A DNA stretch of 64,000 nucleotides. It comes from Monarcha castaneiventris obscurior. Lineage: Eukaryota; Chordata; Aves; Passeriformes; Monarchidae. The notes under the pieces are model-generated. The model ran no database searches. It saw only the letters and a list, made by a program, of their open reading frames with translations, and was not told the origin of the DNA. The DNA lies in contig JAMPIT010000484.1 of assembly GCA_026261815.1 (NCBI GenBank), positions 10,700,501-10,764,500 of the forward strand. The letters are read 5' to 3'. This document shows, in pieces, positions 1-10,850 of the stretch. Made by a program: the position numbers and the translations under genes. The number at the start of each line of letters is the position of its first letter. Position 1 is the stretch's first letter.

Positions 1-1168
1 TCCAACAACTGGGATAAAGCCCAGAGATCCCATTTAAAGCTGAAATTCAAATGGATCTTGTCTTTGTAAGGGTCTGATCTTAACCCCATGCCACAAAACC
101 ACCAAATGCCAAACATGTCACACTTCAGCCATGGTAGCAGTGAGGTTGCTTGAGCAACATTCACTTTTTGGTATGGTGGGGAGAGCACGGGACTGAGCTT
201 GGAGAGCCACATCTGCATGGGGGAGTCAGCTGCAGGCAATGTGCTAGGACTGGTCACTGGGAGTGGGCTGCAGGTCAGGAAGGAGGCTCCTGGAACAGCT
301 TCCCAAGGGACTGGGAAATGAGAAAACAGTGGAGCACAGGCTGGCATTATGCCAGGCTGGCAAAGCTCTCTGGAGTGCTGGGCAATGGAGAAACAGAGAA
401 TGATTTTGGCCAGGCTTCAGCATCTACTAGAAGTGGTGTGCATGTGTGAGGGCTGGATAACCAAGGCTTTGGCAGGTGGAGGGATAAAAAGGAGCTTTTC
501 CATTGTGTTGCAAAACCTAAAATTTCATGAGGGAAAAATATGCGTGAGTCAAATTAAACCAGAGCATTTGCAGGAGGAAGGATTCAAATCCCTGAAAAAA
601 AACATAATTTGGGGGTAACTAGAAATTCTACATTTGCACTGAAACAAATAATTCAGAATGTTTAACCCTGATTTCTTTAAAACTCCCTTTGAATTTGATT
701 CATTTCTAAATGAAAAATGCCATTTTGAAACAATAAAGTTTCCCTCAAAAATAACTTCAAAATGAAACACTGCAACATTTCCAAATATTAGTTTCTCTTT
801 AAAGGGATTGAAATGCAGTGTGTCACACTTGCCTACAGCTTTGCCCTGACCTTTTTATTCAACCTAAATAATTTTCTCAATGTAAACTGAGCAGCTTTAG
901 CTCCCTTGAAGTTATGCTTTCTGGGACGAATTTACAATTTACTGAAAGAATATCTTTTCGGCTTTGCTTTAGTCTGAAGTATATTAGCAGAGCTGTTTGG
1001 GAGAAGGAAATACTCAGTTTTGTTCCTGCTGTTAAAACTGCTGATGGTCTCCATTAACAAAACATCACTTTCATAAGACATGGGCTCATCTGAAAGTGCA
1101 TAGAAGAGAAGACCTGAAAACAGAGCTGAGGAATAATAAAAGAAAGAAATTAACTGCACAAAAAGGCT
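1..1168. other. Unique non-coding sequence, no gene seen
   Basis: I see no repeat, RNA gene or convincing exon here. Open frames are under 100 codons and none is flanked by convincing splice signals. If the minus-strand exon just to the right is real, this stretch would be the start of its first downstream intron. The sequence is fairly AT-rich, with several T- and A-rich runs between about 480 and 900. Confidence 0.6.
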
Positions 1169-1174
1169 ACTTAC

Positions 1175-1234
1175 ATTTACAGGATCTTTTAAAATAGCAT
1201 TTAGATGGAAAGCTGATTCGTCATTTTTGTCCAT
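1175..1234 (-). CDS. Possible first coding exon of an unidentified minus-strand gene (partial)
   Basis: Read on the minus strand, an ATG at 1234 in good context (G at +4, 'cagcATGGac') opens 20 codons, MDKNDESAFHLNAILKDPVN. It ends exactly at a consensus donor, aat|gtaagt (GT at 1174-1173), leaving phase 0. Upstream there is a strong pyrimidine tract (the complement of purine-rich 1262-1290), followed by an AG at 1258-1257. That would define an 82-nt exon, 1175-1256, with 22 nt of 5' UTR. The frame stays open past the donor, so the exon end rests on the splice site alone. I do not recognise the peptide. The rest of such a gene would lie to the left, outside the window. A chance combination of signals remains quite possible. 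Confidence 0.25.
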
Positions 1235-1289
1235 GCTGATGCTTTTCTCAGGCTATCTCAAATTTCAGGAGTTAAGAGAAGAAAAAAAG

Positions 1290-4200
1290 TCTTGCATTGC
1301 ACCGTATATGCCAAAGAAATGCAATACAATCTGATTTCATTTCTTTCTCTCATGCCTGAATGTGCTCATTTTTGCTTACAAAAGGAAAGACACAAAAGAA
1401 TTGTAAGAAAAGGAATCAGATGGTGCCGCCCGATACTGTTTCACAGCTAAAACGTGAAAACAAGACCAGCTTCTTCTGCTGACACTTAGGTCTCAAAAAA
1501 AGGGTTATTATTCTTTTTAGAGGGAATTCTCTTAAAGGGAAATTGCTCTGAGTTTAATCAAAAGCAGCATTTATTATAACTTAGCAGAATGGTTGCCACC
1601 CGCTGCCGAGAGCGCTGCTGGCAGAGGGAGGCTGCAGAGGCACTGTGCCTTCTGCCCAGCTCCTGAGCAGCACCAGCTCCCACATTCCCTCTCTGGCTCT
1701 CCTCCTCTGCTACACTCTCTGCAGATGGACCTGCTTGCTGGGGACTCATGGCTTAGCTTTCCCCTCCTTGGATGGTGCGTGGCCTTGATTTTTCAAGATT
1801 TCTCTTGATTTCTCAAGAAATGTCAAGGTCACCTGTGTGGCGTGTGCTGAATGGCTCACCTCAGGCAGCACCATCCAAGCAGTACATGGGCACCTGCAGG
1901 CAGCAGTCACCCAGAAGTTGGTATCACCCCTCCTGCCGGACGATCCAAACTCGTCCCACCTCCAGCTCTCCACTCAAGATCTAGACCCAGCTTGAGAGAG
2001 ACAGCGAGATGACATGGTGTGCTACAAAACCCGTACCAGGACCTCTGCTCCTCTCAGAGGTCTCAGTAATGAGGAAAACAAATGGTGTTTTGAGGCTTGC
2101 CAATTGTTACATACATATAAACAATTTCACCTCCTCGCTGTGTCCAAGTTTCGGGATATTTGGTACAGTGTATAAGCACAAATAGATTCACCCCCTCCCT
2201 CCCAGCAGATGATTTTCTAAGGACCAGATCTCTCACAGGGCGCTTTAGGGAAAGTTTCTTTCCTTTTTCTCCCTTGCTATTGTCTCTTTTGCCATCCAGA
2301 ATTTTGCAGCTTTCTGCATTGTTCAGGACAGGATGAAGGCCAAGAGAAACTGCGGTCCTAAAATCATGTAGTCTGAATGCTTTGTGCCTTTCTCATATGT
2401 TGGAAAAATAACATCTTCACACAAGTGGAAATGGAAGTGGAAGGAGAAACACTTGGAAATTATTGTTATTTTTAAGTTCTGCCTCAGCAAACAGCCACTT
2501 GCAGCACTTACTGTCTGTCACACCAGAAAAACCTACATCACTTCCCCATAAACCAAACACCAGCCGTGCTACCGAGTTTAGATAATGGGACCTGCCGTTG
2601 CAGGCTCTCCTGTGGTTTCTGTCATGGGTAAGTCTCCTGCTGGTTTTCATCCTCAAATCTCAAGCAGAAGTTGAAAGAAAGGAAAACTTGCTGCAGAATG
2701 TTGCCAGCCACACCTGGCAGGTCCCAACCCCGGCCAAAGGGGCAGCTGCTCCTTCACTTCACAGAGCCAACTGCAGAGCACGGGACACCCTGGTGTGTCA
2801 CTGCTGGCACATCCCTCCTGACGCCAAATACCAAATTGTAGCATTATCCCAGCTGTCATGGAGAGGAGGCTGGTCTACACTGCTGCTTCCCACTGGCTTC
2901 CCAGCTTGCAGCTTTCAATAGGCCTCAGGAAAATCAGGGTCTGACTTGCCTCATAAGCCTTGCACTCTGTCAGCTGAAAGGGAGCCCACCCCTCACATTC
3001 ATGCATCAAGCAAAGGCACAGTGTCCTAAGGGATCCAGAAAACTTGAAGTCTAGACTTTGCTCATCACTGCTGATGTGTTTTATAAACCTGGGTGAATTA
3101 CAGAGCTTATCTGAGAAACAGGAAGCATTTGAAGGGTTACTTCCAGCCACTTCCATAAGCTCCCAGATGAAAACCTGTCGATGAAAACATCTCGATGAAT
3201 GGGACTTTATGCAGCTTGTGGTTATCTGAATAATCCTTAATACCAGCTCCCTCTTCCTGCCTGATTTCTGCTGTGGTTAAGAAGCCTAAAGTAGTAAGAT
3301 TAAGAAGCCTAAAGTAGCAAGAAATATGCCCTAAAGCAGTCAGCTAAGGATCCAAACTTAATGGGAACATCTGCAAAGGACTGAGAGCTGGAAAATTAGC
3401 TTTGCAATATTGGCTGCTGTGTCTCAAGGCACAAAGGGATTGCTCCCAGACAGGAGGCAGCAAGAGGGAGCAAAACCATCATATCTTACTGCCCCAGCTT
3501 GTAGGGCAAAACCCCATCCCAGTTTCAGCCAGGGAGATTAGCACTATCCTGAAGTTGCTATAACACATGCTGTGGAACAGGCCTTGCTTTCCCCATCCCA
3601 GCAGACCTGTGAAAGAAAACAAAGTACCCCAGAGCCAGCTGTCTCCACTGTAAGCCCACAGGAAAGGATCTGACTCTGAAATATGAGCCCCAATAGAACC
3701 ACCCTTCTTTTTCACAAGGAATAATGGCAAGACTCAATCCAGACCAGCACCCTGTCTCCCTGCCTTTCCCTTTTATCACCTGCAGCAGGCCCTGAAAGCT
3801 CAGTGAACACAGCTGGGAGCATCCCACCAGTCCTTTGCCCTTCCTCCTCTGCTCTTCTCCCACAAAGCCCGAAGACAAAGAGGATGAAGCAAAAGACACC
3901 CAAGCAAAATTCCTTGAACTTTTTGGCACAAACCTGCAGGAAGAGTAGCTTGCCATGGTGAAGTGGGAACTTCTGAAAATGCATGTCAGAGGAAAATCCT
4001 GTCCTGAAGTTCAGGAGGGCAAGAGTTACACCAGCAATTCCAAAAAACATTTCTTTGCCCAGATGGTGCCTTGAACACAAACTGTCAAAGTCATTACTCA
4101 GACTTTATTGTCAGGGTTATGTTTTCTTTATTCCTTTTAATATTCCATATGCTGGTCATATAATACATTTCTTTGTATTCCTCTTCCCTTTTATTCTCTT

Positions 4201-6230
4201 TGTTTGTTCCATTCATGACTTATCACCTTCTGGTGGCAATTTAATTATCAGATCTATATTATTGGTATCTTTTTTTTTTAATATAAGATTTCAGTACAAA
4301 ACACTGCAAGTAATTCAATTTCCATCAGTGAGGAAGGAAGTTGGATGTATTCAATGAAAGGGAGGAGAGTACCTGGCTATAACATTTTTAATAAAAATAT
4401 AATAGCACTTTGTACTTTTTAGCATCTTCTATTTGGAGAACCTTGTGCCTTCATAATCATTAATATTGCTTAACTTTTTCACTGCACTTTTCATCTGTAG
4501 CTTTCCCAGCCCTTTCTAAAGGTGAATCAGTATCAGCCTTCCTTTTTTTGCATCCAAAGAAACAATATGAAAGCTGATACAATCCAGCTGGACAGGGCAC
4601 ACTGCAGGGATGAGACCCCAGGCATCCTGGAGCCCTTTCCATTGGACCGTGCTGTCCCTCAACATGAAGAGCTGCTCAACTTTTTCCATGCGTGATAAAC
4701 AGCCCCATCTCCTTCTCAGATCTCCTTCTCAGATCTCCTTCTGTTGCCCACAAAAGCTATGGGTCCATCACTCTTCAGTGTTGGTCTGCTTTAGTGCATT
4801 CTGCCTTTCCAATACAAATTACACTGTGTATCCCTCCGGGCTGGACCTGCACTCTCACTGGGGTGGGAGATCTTCAGAAGGGTTTGCTATGACAGGACAT
4901 GAAAGCAACTCAACCCCAGCAGCCCTACAAAGATTCCCTGAAATGTCTCAGTTTGCTCCTTAATCACCTGGGATAGGTTCCTGGATTTACATTTTGTGTG
5001 ACAATTCAGTTTCTCTAGAAGCAAAGAATCCCATATTTGATAGACCAAATCCCCAGTGACTTGAAGGAGGTGAGTAGGGGTCAATAGTTCTTGTCTGGTA
5101 CAAGGCTATCAGGTTGCATATTTGGCATAAAAACGATGAAATGTTTTCAAGTTTTCACGTCAGTTCATGTGGAGCTGAGCTGCAGATCATGGATACTGAG
5201 GAGGCTGAAAGTTTATATGGATGCAAAAGATTGTCTGGAGAAATCCACAGAAACAAAATCATCCAAGAGCTTTAAAGTACAGAGGTGCCACCTTGGGCTC
5301 AGAAGCTCCCTGAACAACAAACAATATGGTGCAGTGTTGGAAGGAGTGTAGTTCTGTGTCCTCTATCCTGTTCCCTCGGCATCAGCACCAGAGGTGGGAT
5401 GATTGGCTCACATGGAGCATCTCAGCAAGTGCCAGGCCAGGCAGCCTGGATGGAAGAGGGGTGTTTGGTGGCCCAGATGTACCATGTTTTGTACCACACC
5501 TGAGTGACTTGGAGCCTTAGTCTCAGGACGCACGGTTTGATTGGAGAAGCTCTGTATGCAAGGCAAGATCTACCTTTGGCAGGCAGGTCCCTGTGTCTGT
5601 GTAGTGGCTCCCTGACTTTTCCATGAGTAGAAGGATCCTCTAGATAGGCCTATGGAACTGTATCCTGAGCATGATCAATTAATTTTGTTATGCACTCTTT
5701 CAATTTCCTTTCTCCCTAGTAAAGTTCAAAATCACTAAGATTTAGTGTCTTCAAATAATGTATATGGTACTTCAAACTGGCTATTTTGCCACCTCTAACT
5801 TCTTCCTAAGAAAGGTAGGTTCTTGCTTTTCCTATTCATAAAGACAGCTCTGCTCCTAGGGCTCCAAACACAACAGTCAGAACGACAGAAGATGTTATTT
5901 TCTGATCAGTGAAGTGTTTAGAGAAAGAGCTTTCCTTATTTTGCTGTTTCTTTAAATATCAGTCAGTTTGCTTTTTCCATAGATCAAAGCTTTCCTGTGG
6001 TATTTTTTTGCTTCTGCATTGTTTCTTAGGTCAGAAATTATTTACAACACAATGGAGAAAAAGAAATCACCTTTTCTTTCACTTTTGCTTTTTAAATGAA
6101 ACCGCTAAAAATATTTGCAGTTCCAAAGTTATAACCCAAACTCAAAACACCCATAAAAATTATCTGGGAAGAAAAAAAAAGGGAAAAAAAAAACCAAGTA
6201 GAAATATATTCACGAGACTAGCATGTGCAT
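1290..6230. other. Gene-free unique sequence with minor tandem duplications
   Basis: No recognisable gene or interspersed repeat was found. Two small local duplications are visible. One is a 23-bp period repeat around 3279-3323, with 'gaagcctaaagtag' at 3281 and again at 3304. The other is a 13-bp unit (atctccttctcag) repeated about 2.8 times at 4707-4743. The purine-rich run near 6168-6194 is low complexity. Open frames reach 132 codons on the minus strand near 3.6-4.0 kb, but nothing in them resembles a known domain. Confidence 0.55.
4707..4743. repeat. 13-bp minisatellite, ~2.8 copies
   Basis: The unit atctccttctcag starts at 4707, 4720 and 4733, and the last copy is truncated. This is an exact local duplication with no evident function. 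Confidence 0.85.
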
Positions 6231-6234
6231 AGCA

Positions 6235-6260
6235 GATTTATTTATTTATTTATTTATTTG
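6235..6260. repeat. (TTTA)n microsatellite
   Basis: About six uninterrupted TTTA tetranucleotides occur here, immediately downstream of an A-rich stretch (6168-6194). Confidence 0.9.
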
Positions 6261-6522
6261 CGTATTTTAATACAAGGGAATTATTGTATCTGCAAGCCAA
6301 AACAACAGCACTCCCCAATGCCAGCTCCAGCTGTTCATCCCTTGTAAAATTATGAGCTGTTTTCAAGAGCTTGATTAGATTTTGTGATGGAACTTCGGTG
6401 TAGCTATGCAGATATCGTTGATTGCTGCAGTGTTGTAAAGACTCCACGTGACAAAAGGGTGCAGTTATTGGCCCATTAGGAAGAATCCTCCTGCAGCACA
6501 CCCTAAGTGCATCGCCGTGGTG

Positions 6523-6870
6523 AGCTCAGAAAGGTGCAGGAGCAGCCATGTTGGGTTGGCCGTGAATGGCCTTGGCATGCCTTTTCCAGTCCCACTTTTC
6601 CGGGAGCAGTAGGCTCTTTGACTGTCTAGAGCCTGACCCTAGGCCTAAAGCTAAACCTAAGCCTCACCCTAACCCAGACCCACTACTATGGGTTTTCCAG
6701 CTCAGGAGAGTGTAGGAGCAGCCATGTTGGGGCCTTGCCAGAGTGGCCTTGGCATGCCTTTTCAAGTCCCACTGTTCCTGGAGCAGCAGGCTCTTTGACT
6801 GTCTAGAGCCCAATGCCAGGCCTAACCCTAAGCCTAAACCTAACCCTAACCCCAACCACTACCACTTATC
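6523..6870. repeat. 176-bp tandem duplication ending in telomere-like repeats
   Basis: Two adjacent units, 6523-6698 and 6699 to about 6870, share an offset of 176-177 bp. Each begins with 'agctcag', runs through 'aggagcagccatgttgg', 'tggccttggcatgcctttt' and 'aggctctttgactgtctaga', and ends in a CCTAA-rich tail. The tails (about 6631-6683 and 6814-6870) mix CCCTAA, CCTAAA, CCTAAG and CCTAAC hexamers. These are degenerate forms of the vertebrate telomere repeat, with the C-rich strand on plus. A further CT/A-rich decay zone continues to about 6916. The Gly-Leu-rich minus-strand reading frame here simply reflects the hexamers and is not a gene. Confidence 0.8.
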
Positions 6871-6916
6871 ACTATCATAACCATTCCCCTAACCACTCCT
6901 CTATCCCTACCCCTTA

Positions 6917-9860
6917 CCAGGTGTCATTGAGCTGAAATGTCCATCCTGACTTAATACCCACTCCAAGTCCTTTCGGGGAACACTAGCAAACAGGCTGACA
7001 AAGGCAGGATGAAATAGTTTTAAACAAACCAGTGCATTAGTGGGAGAATTCAGTATCTTCCCAACAAGTTCTTCACAGAATTCCAAAAGGCATCTGGCAC
7101 TGAAGGCAACTGCAGTGCTCGTGTTCTGCGAGGAATTCTGCTGAGCTTGAGGGAGGTACTGCAGGCTGGCAGCAGTCCAAAACATCTGGCCTTACACTTT
7201 AGGCTGTGATGTAGAAGTTACACCCTGAGCATGTTTTGCTGTTAGAAGTCTCCTAGCTGCTATTGTGAAAGGAACAGTTTTATGTCACCTAATCTGAATT
7301 CGAATTTCATAATTATAATTTTATGTCTGCTTCTCCCCAAAGGAAAGACTCAATTATTTGTAGAGGTCTAGAAAAGACCATGGCTTTTCCGTGGACAGAA
7401 CATGCAGCAGCATCATCAGTCCTGGATAGGTTGTCTAAAGCAACCGAAGTTAGATATTGCCAGATTCTGCTAGCTGGAGGCATTAGCACAAGTGCTCCAC
7501 CCTCCACACATGCTTGAAATAGAGAAAGAAGTGCAGATGACATGAATTATGCAGCCACTAGCTAACGAGGCATGTGTCATTTCTGAGTTTGTGGTTTTAA
7601 ATATTTTCATGCCACAGAGATCTCAAACCACTAAGTATCACAAGACTTCTAAGACAAAAGCCTTAAAATGTCTGCCAAGGACTCACAATAAAGGACATTA
7701 AAACTTAAATAGAAAACTGGAAAAGCAATGGGATTATTAATTGCTACCTTTTAAGCAAAGCTGTCTGTAGTATTAGGACCTTTTGTGGCTTGACATTTGT
7801 AGACTTGGTAAATTAGAGCCATAAAAGAAATTGGCCTCTCTAGACACAGGTAAAATCAGGTGTAATACCAAGGGTTTCTAGTTAGTTCACAGTCCTTCGG
7901 CATATTGCAGATAAAAAACCCTGAGGCCTGTGCTTCCATCCCCATTTTGGCTAATCAGGAGACATGTCCATGTGAGGCACAAGTTGCCCCAGCTCTCCCG
8001 GGGAGCAGGTGATGCTCTGAGTTCCCAGGTCAAAGGACTCATTCAGCAAGTAGGAAAATCATGGCTTTATCCTCTCTTTTCCTTTCAGATGATTTACATC
8101 CATAGGAGTGCAAGGAGCAATCAGCCCCTCTCGCCTGTCAAACCGTAAAGAGTCTAATCCAAATCACTGTTAATATTTCATTCGAGTTCAGTAGAGTTTG
8201 GAGCCAGCCCCAGGCTCAGACTTAGCATGTCTTTTTGGAAGCTCAGTATCTGATTTTTATTAAGATGTGAGAGGCTCCTGTGAAGCAGAAGCCTTAGGAT
8301 ACCTGTCAAAATGAGACTTTAAGCAGTGAAAGGAAGAAAAAGTGGATTGTTTGGGCTGCATCTTGCCCTATGCTCAGGAAACTCAGCACTGCTCCAAGAA
8401 CAGGGGGGAGATATGGAAGTGATGTACTACAGTGCCTGAAGATGTTTTAGCATGATATCCTGTAGCCTGCAGTTCCCAGTGCCAGCAGCACACAGGAACT
8501 TGCTGTTTCTGGGATCGTGGTTAGGGATCAACTCTAATGCTGTGCATATCCTCCAGATGCTTTGCACTTTTCTGAACTGTGGTGGTGGAGCATCCTCTGC
8601 TCTGTCTCATCATTTAGATTGCATGAGGCATAAGGGAGTCAATGGCATCAGGTCATGGAAGCTGTTTTTGCATCCCTTTCTTACACTGTGTGTAACTTGT
8701 CTTGACCTAGGGAGTTACCTGAGAGAGCAGGAAGCAGGTAAGAAGATTCCTCAGCCACCTCCTTTCTTAGTCTCCACCTCCTCCCACCATGGGAAGGGAC
8801 TGGCAAGCCAAATGTTGTGTCAGACACCAGAATGCCTCATACTGCTTGGGGGTACACAGTATTTCCTGTACCAAATGATTGAAGTTCTCCCAGTTCTCAT
8901 TGATGCTTGTAGTTGTTCTTCATTGTCGCTCAGTTTGTCACCTCTGTGGTTTCCCACTGCTGCTGGTAGGATGTAAAACCCAATAGGTCTAGGCCAAATG
9001 GAAGCACACCTTGTTAAAATGCAGAATTTTTGAGAATTAATTATAACAGCAGATTACAGAGTTCCTGTGCATTTCCAAGATTTTCTTTTTAATAGCTTTT
9101 GTTGATATGGCTTGATATAACTGACTATAGAAATGTAGCATCCTAGAAAATTGTCTGGATTGCTGGTTATAACTTTGACCACTGCACTGGTAGGGTCTAT
9201 CCATAGCTCTTTGGTCTTTTACCCTCAGCCTTGAGTTTGCTCAGAGGTGGTGTGAGCTGTTTTGGAGTCTGTAATGAGTGGTGGCATGTGAACTCAATGT
9301 AACAATACCTAAGCCAGGTAATTACTGTACCATGAATCCATGACCCTTGTCCTTATATAGACCTATAGAAAAATCCATGAGTATCCTCACCATAGGCTGG
9401 AGAGACACATGAAGAGCTTGCTTAAGCTTAGTGAAGTCACATTAGGGGGATGCCAAGATGTAACCCTCGTGCCATGATCCGATGATTGCGGGGAGGAATT
9501 CCGAGTGTGCTCAGGCGAAGGGGCAGCGCTCTCCCACGGGCACTCTTTGGGCTGCACAGGTGGATGGCAAAGTGAGGAGCAGAGATCAGTGTTGTCTTTC
9601 CTCTGAAAGAAGGATTAACAGTCTGTCAGTAGGAGCCTGGGAGTGAGAGATCCCCATAATGGCAGAGCAAGTGAATAGCATGTGTTTAAAGAGCCCATAA
9701 TCCTATATTTACACAACAGTCCTTAATGGCTCATTCAGAGCCATTGCAAAGAACCAAGTAAATAGTGTGGTTAGAAAGTCTGTTACTTTATATTTACTCA
9801 CTAGACCGTCTGCTGTGGGAGCTGTGAATGCCATGGAGAGCTAAAAGGAGCATTCTTTTG
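6917..9860. other. Gene-free unique sequence
   Basis: No repeat family or gene was recognised. The longest frame is a 174-codon plus-strand ORF at 8452-8976. It has a caag-like donor (caggtaagaa near 8736) inside it but no recognisable domain, and its composition (Ser, Leu and Cys rich, no conserved blocks) does not look coding. Confidence 0.5.
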
Positions 9861-9864
9861 ATTT

Positions 9865-9895
9865 TCCTTTTTTTTCTTTTTTTTTTTTTTTTTTT
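9865..9895. repeat. T-rich low-complexity run
   Basis: About 30 nt are almost pure T, interrupted by single C residues. There is no target-site duplication or recognisable element upstream, so I do not assign it to a retroposon tail. Confidence 0.8.
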
Positions 9896-10199
9896 GCCAT
9901 GAAAAGCTAACTAATAATGATACTGAAAACCACTTTCAATAGGAACTATACCTTCACTTTGCACCAGTGGAGAACAACCATTAGCACACTTTGTCAAGGA
10001 AAGGGATGCATTTATCATCACCTGGAGTCTTTTCATAGAGGCTGGATATGCTCTAAAAGATACACTCTTAGTCAACAAGACGTTATTGAACTCAATAACA
10101 CTCACCTGTGTGGCGGGAAAAATTCGTTCCTGTCACTGCAGGAACTTCTGGGAAGGCATATAATGGTCTGTTTTACACATATTTTATACAAATAGTCTC

Positions 10200-10850
10200 T
10201 CCTGGCTTTAAAATATGCTGCATGTGAGACTGGACACTAAATTTATTCTATCAAATGTTTATTCATGTAAACAATCAAATCTTCATTAAAGTCAAAATTA
10301 TACACACAAATCAGAGTGAAGCAGACAGCTGATTAGCATGTGAAATGAAGGTGACATTAAATATTTGGAGATTTGCATAGCAAATAATTATAAATCCAAA
10401 GTTAGTGGTGAGTTATGAAATGGACTGTTAAGATCTAATGAAGTCCACTTAAATAAGAAAAATTCACAGAAGCAGCCTAGTATCTTAGATCCCTGAAACA
10501 TTATTCAAGATCCTATCTGAACCTTAATTAACTGATCCTCAAAATTCCCATGAGGCAACAGCAAGCACTGGAATGGAGAAAATAATTAATAAGTAATCAT
10601 TTATGCAATGAATTTTTCTTGTTTGTGATTGTCTACAGCGATCATTAAATCTATTTATAATACACAATGACTCACAATTCTGTCAATAATACTTTGCTTG
10701 CAAATAGTTAAAAATTTGCAACTAGAAGGAAGAACAGAGGAATCCTTCATGTTTACTGCTGTTTCCTGACTAATTACAAAAGCCATGAGATCGGCAAGGG
10801 ATGACTGTGAATTCGGAATCAAATATTTAACAACCAAATGCGTAATTTTA
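10200..10850. promoter_or_regulatory. AT-rich stretch with POU/homeodomain-type motifs, possible conserved element
   Basis: The segment is rich in TAAT, ATTA and AAATAATT cores and carries a perfect octamer, ATTTGCAT, at 10371-10378 next to 'agcaaataattataaat'. This texture (AT-rich, stop-rich, repeat-free) is common in vertebrate developmental enhancers in gene deserts. That reading is an inference from composition only; no conservation data were available. Confidence 0.2.

Noticed and set aside
2591..2660. Signal-peptide-like hydrophobic frame (LLWFLSWVSLLLVFIL) with a nearby gtaagt
   Set aside because: The frame has no ATG at its start (it begins with TTG), and the donor falls inside the hydrophobic stretch. 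No acceptor or exon model is consistent with it.
6664..6855. Minus-strand ORF with a Gly-Leu repeat
   Set aside because: It is a reading of the telomere-like hexamers, not a protein gene.
8452..8976. 174-codon plus-strand ORF
   Set aside because: There is no domain, no coding-like composition and no consistent exon structure.
10106..10147. 42-nt minus-strand segment between a cccag acceptor and a perfect cag|gtgagt donor
   Set aside because: The segment is too short to judge, is open in two frames, and has no neighbouring exon. Chance pairing is likely.
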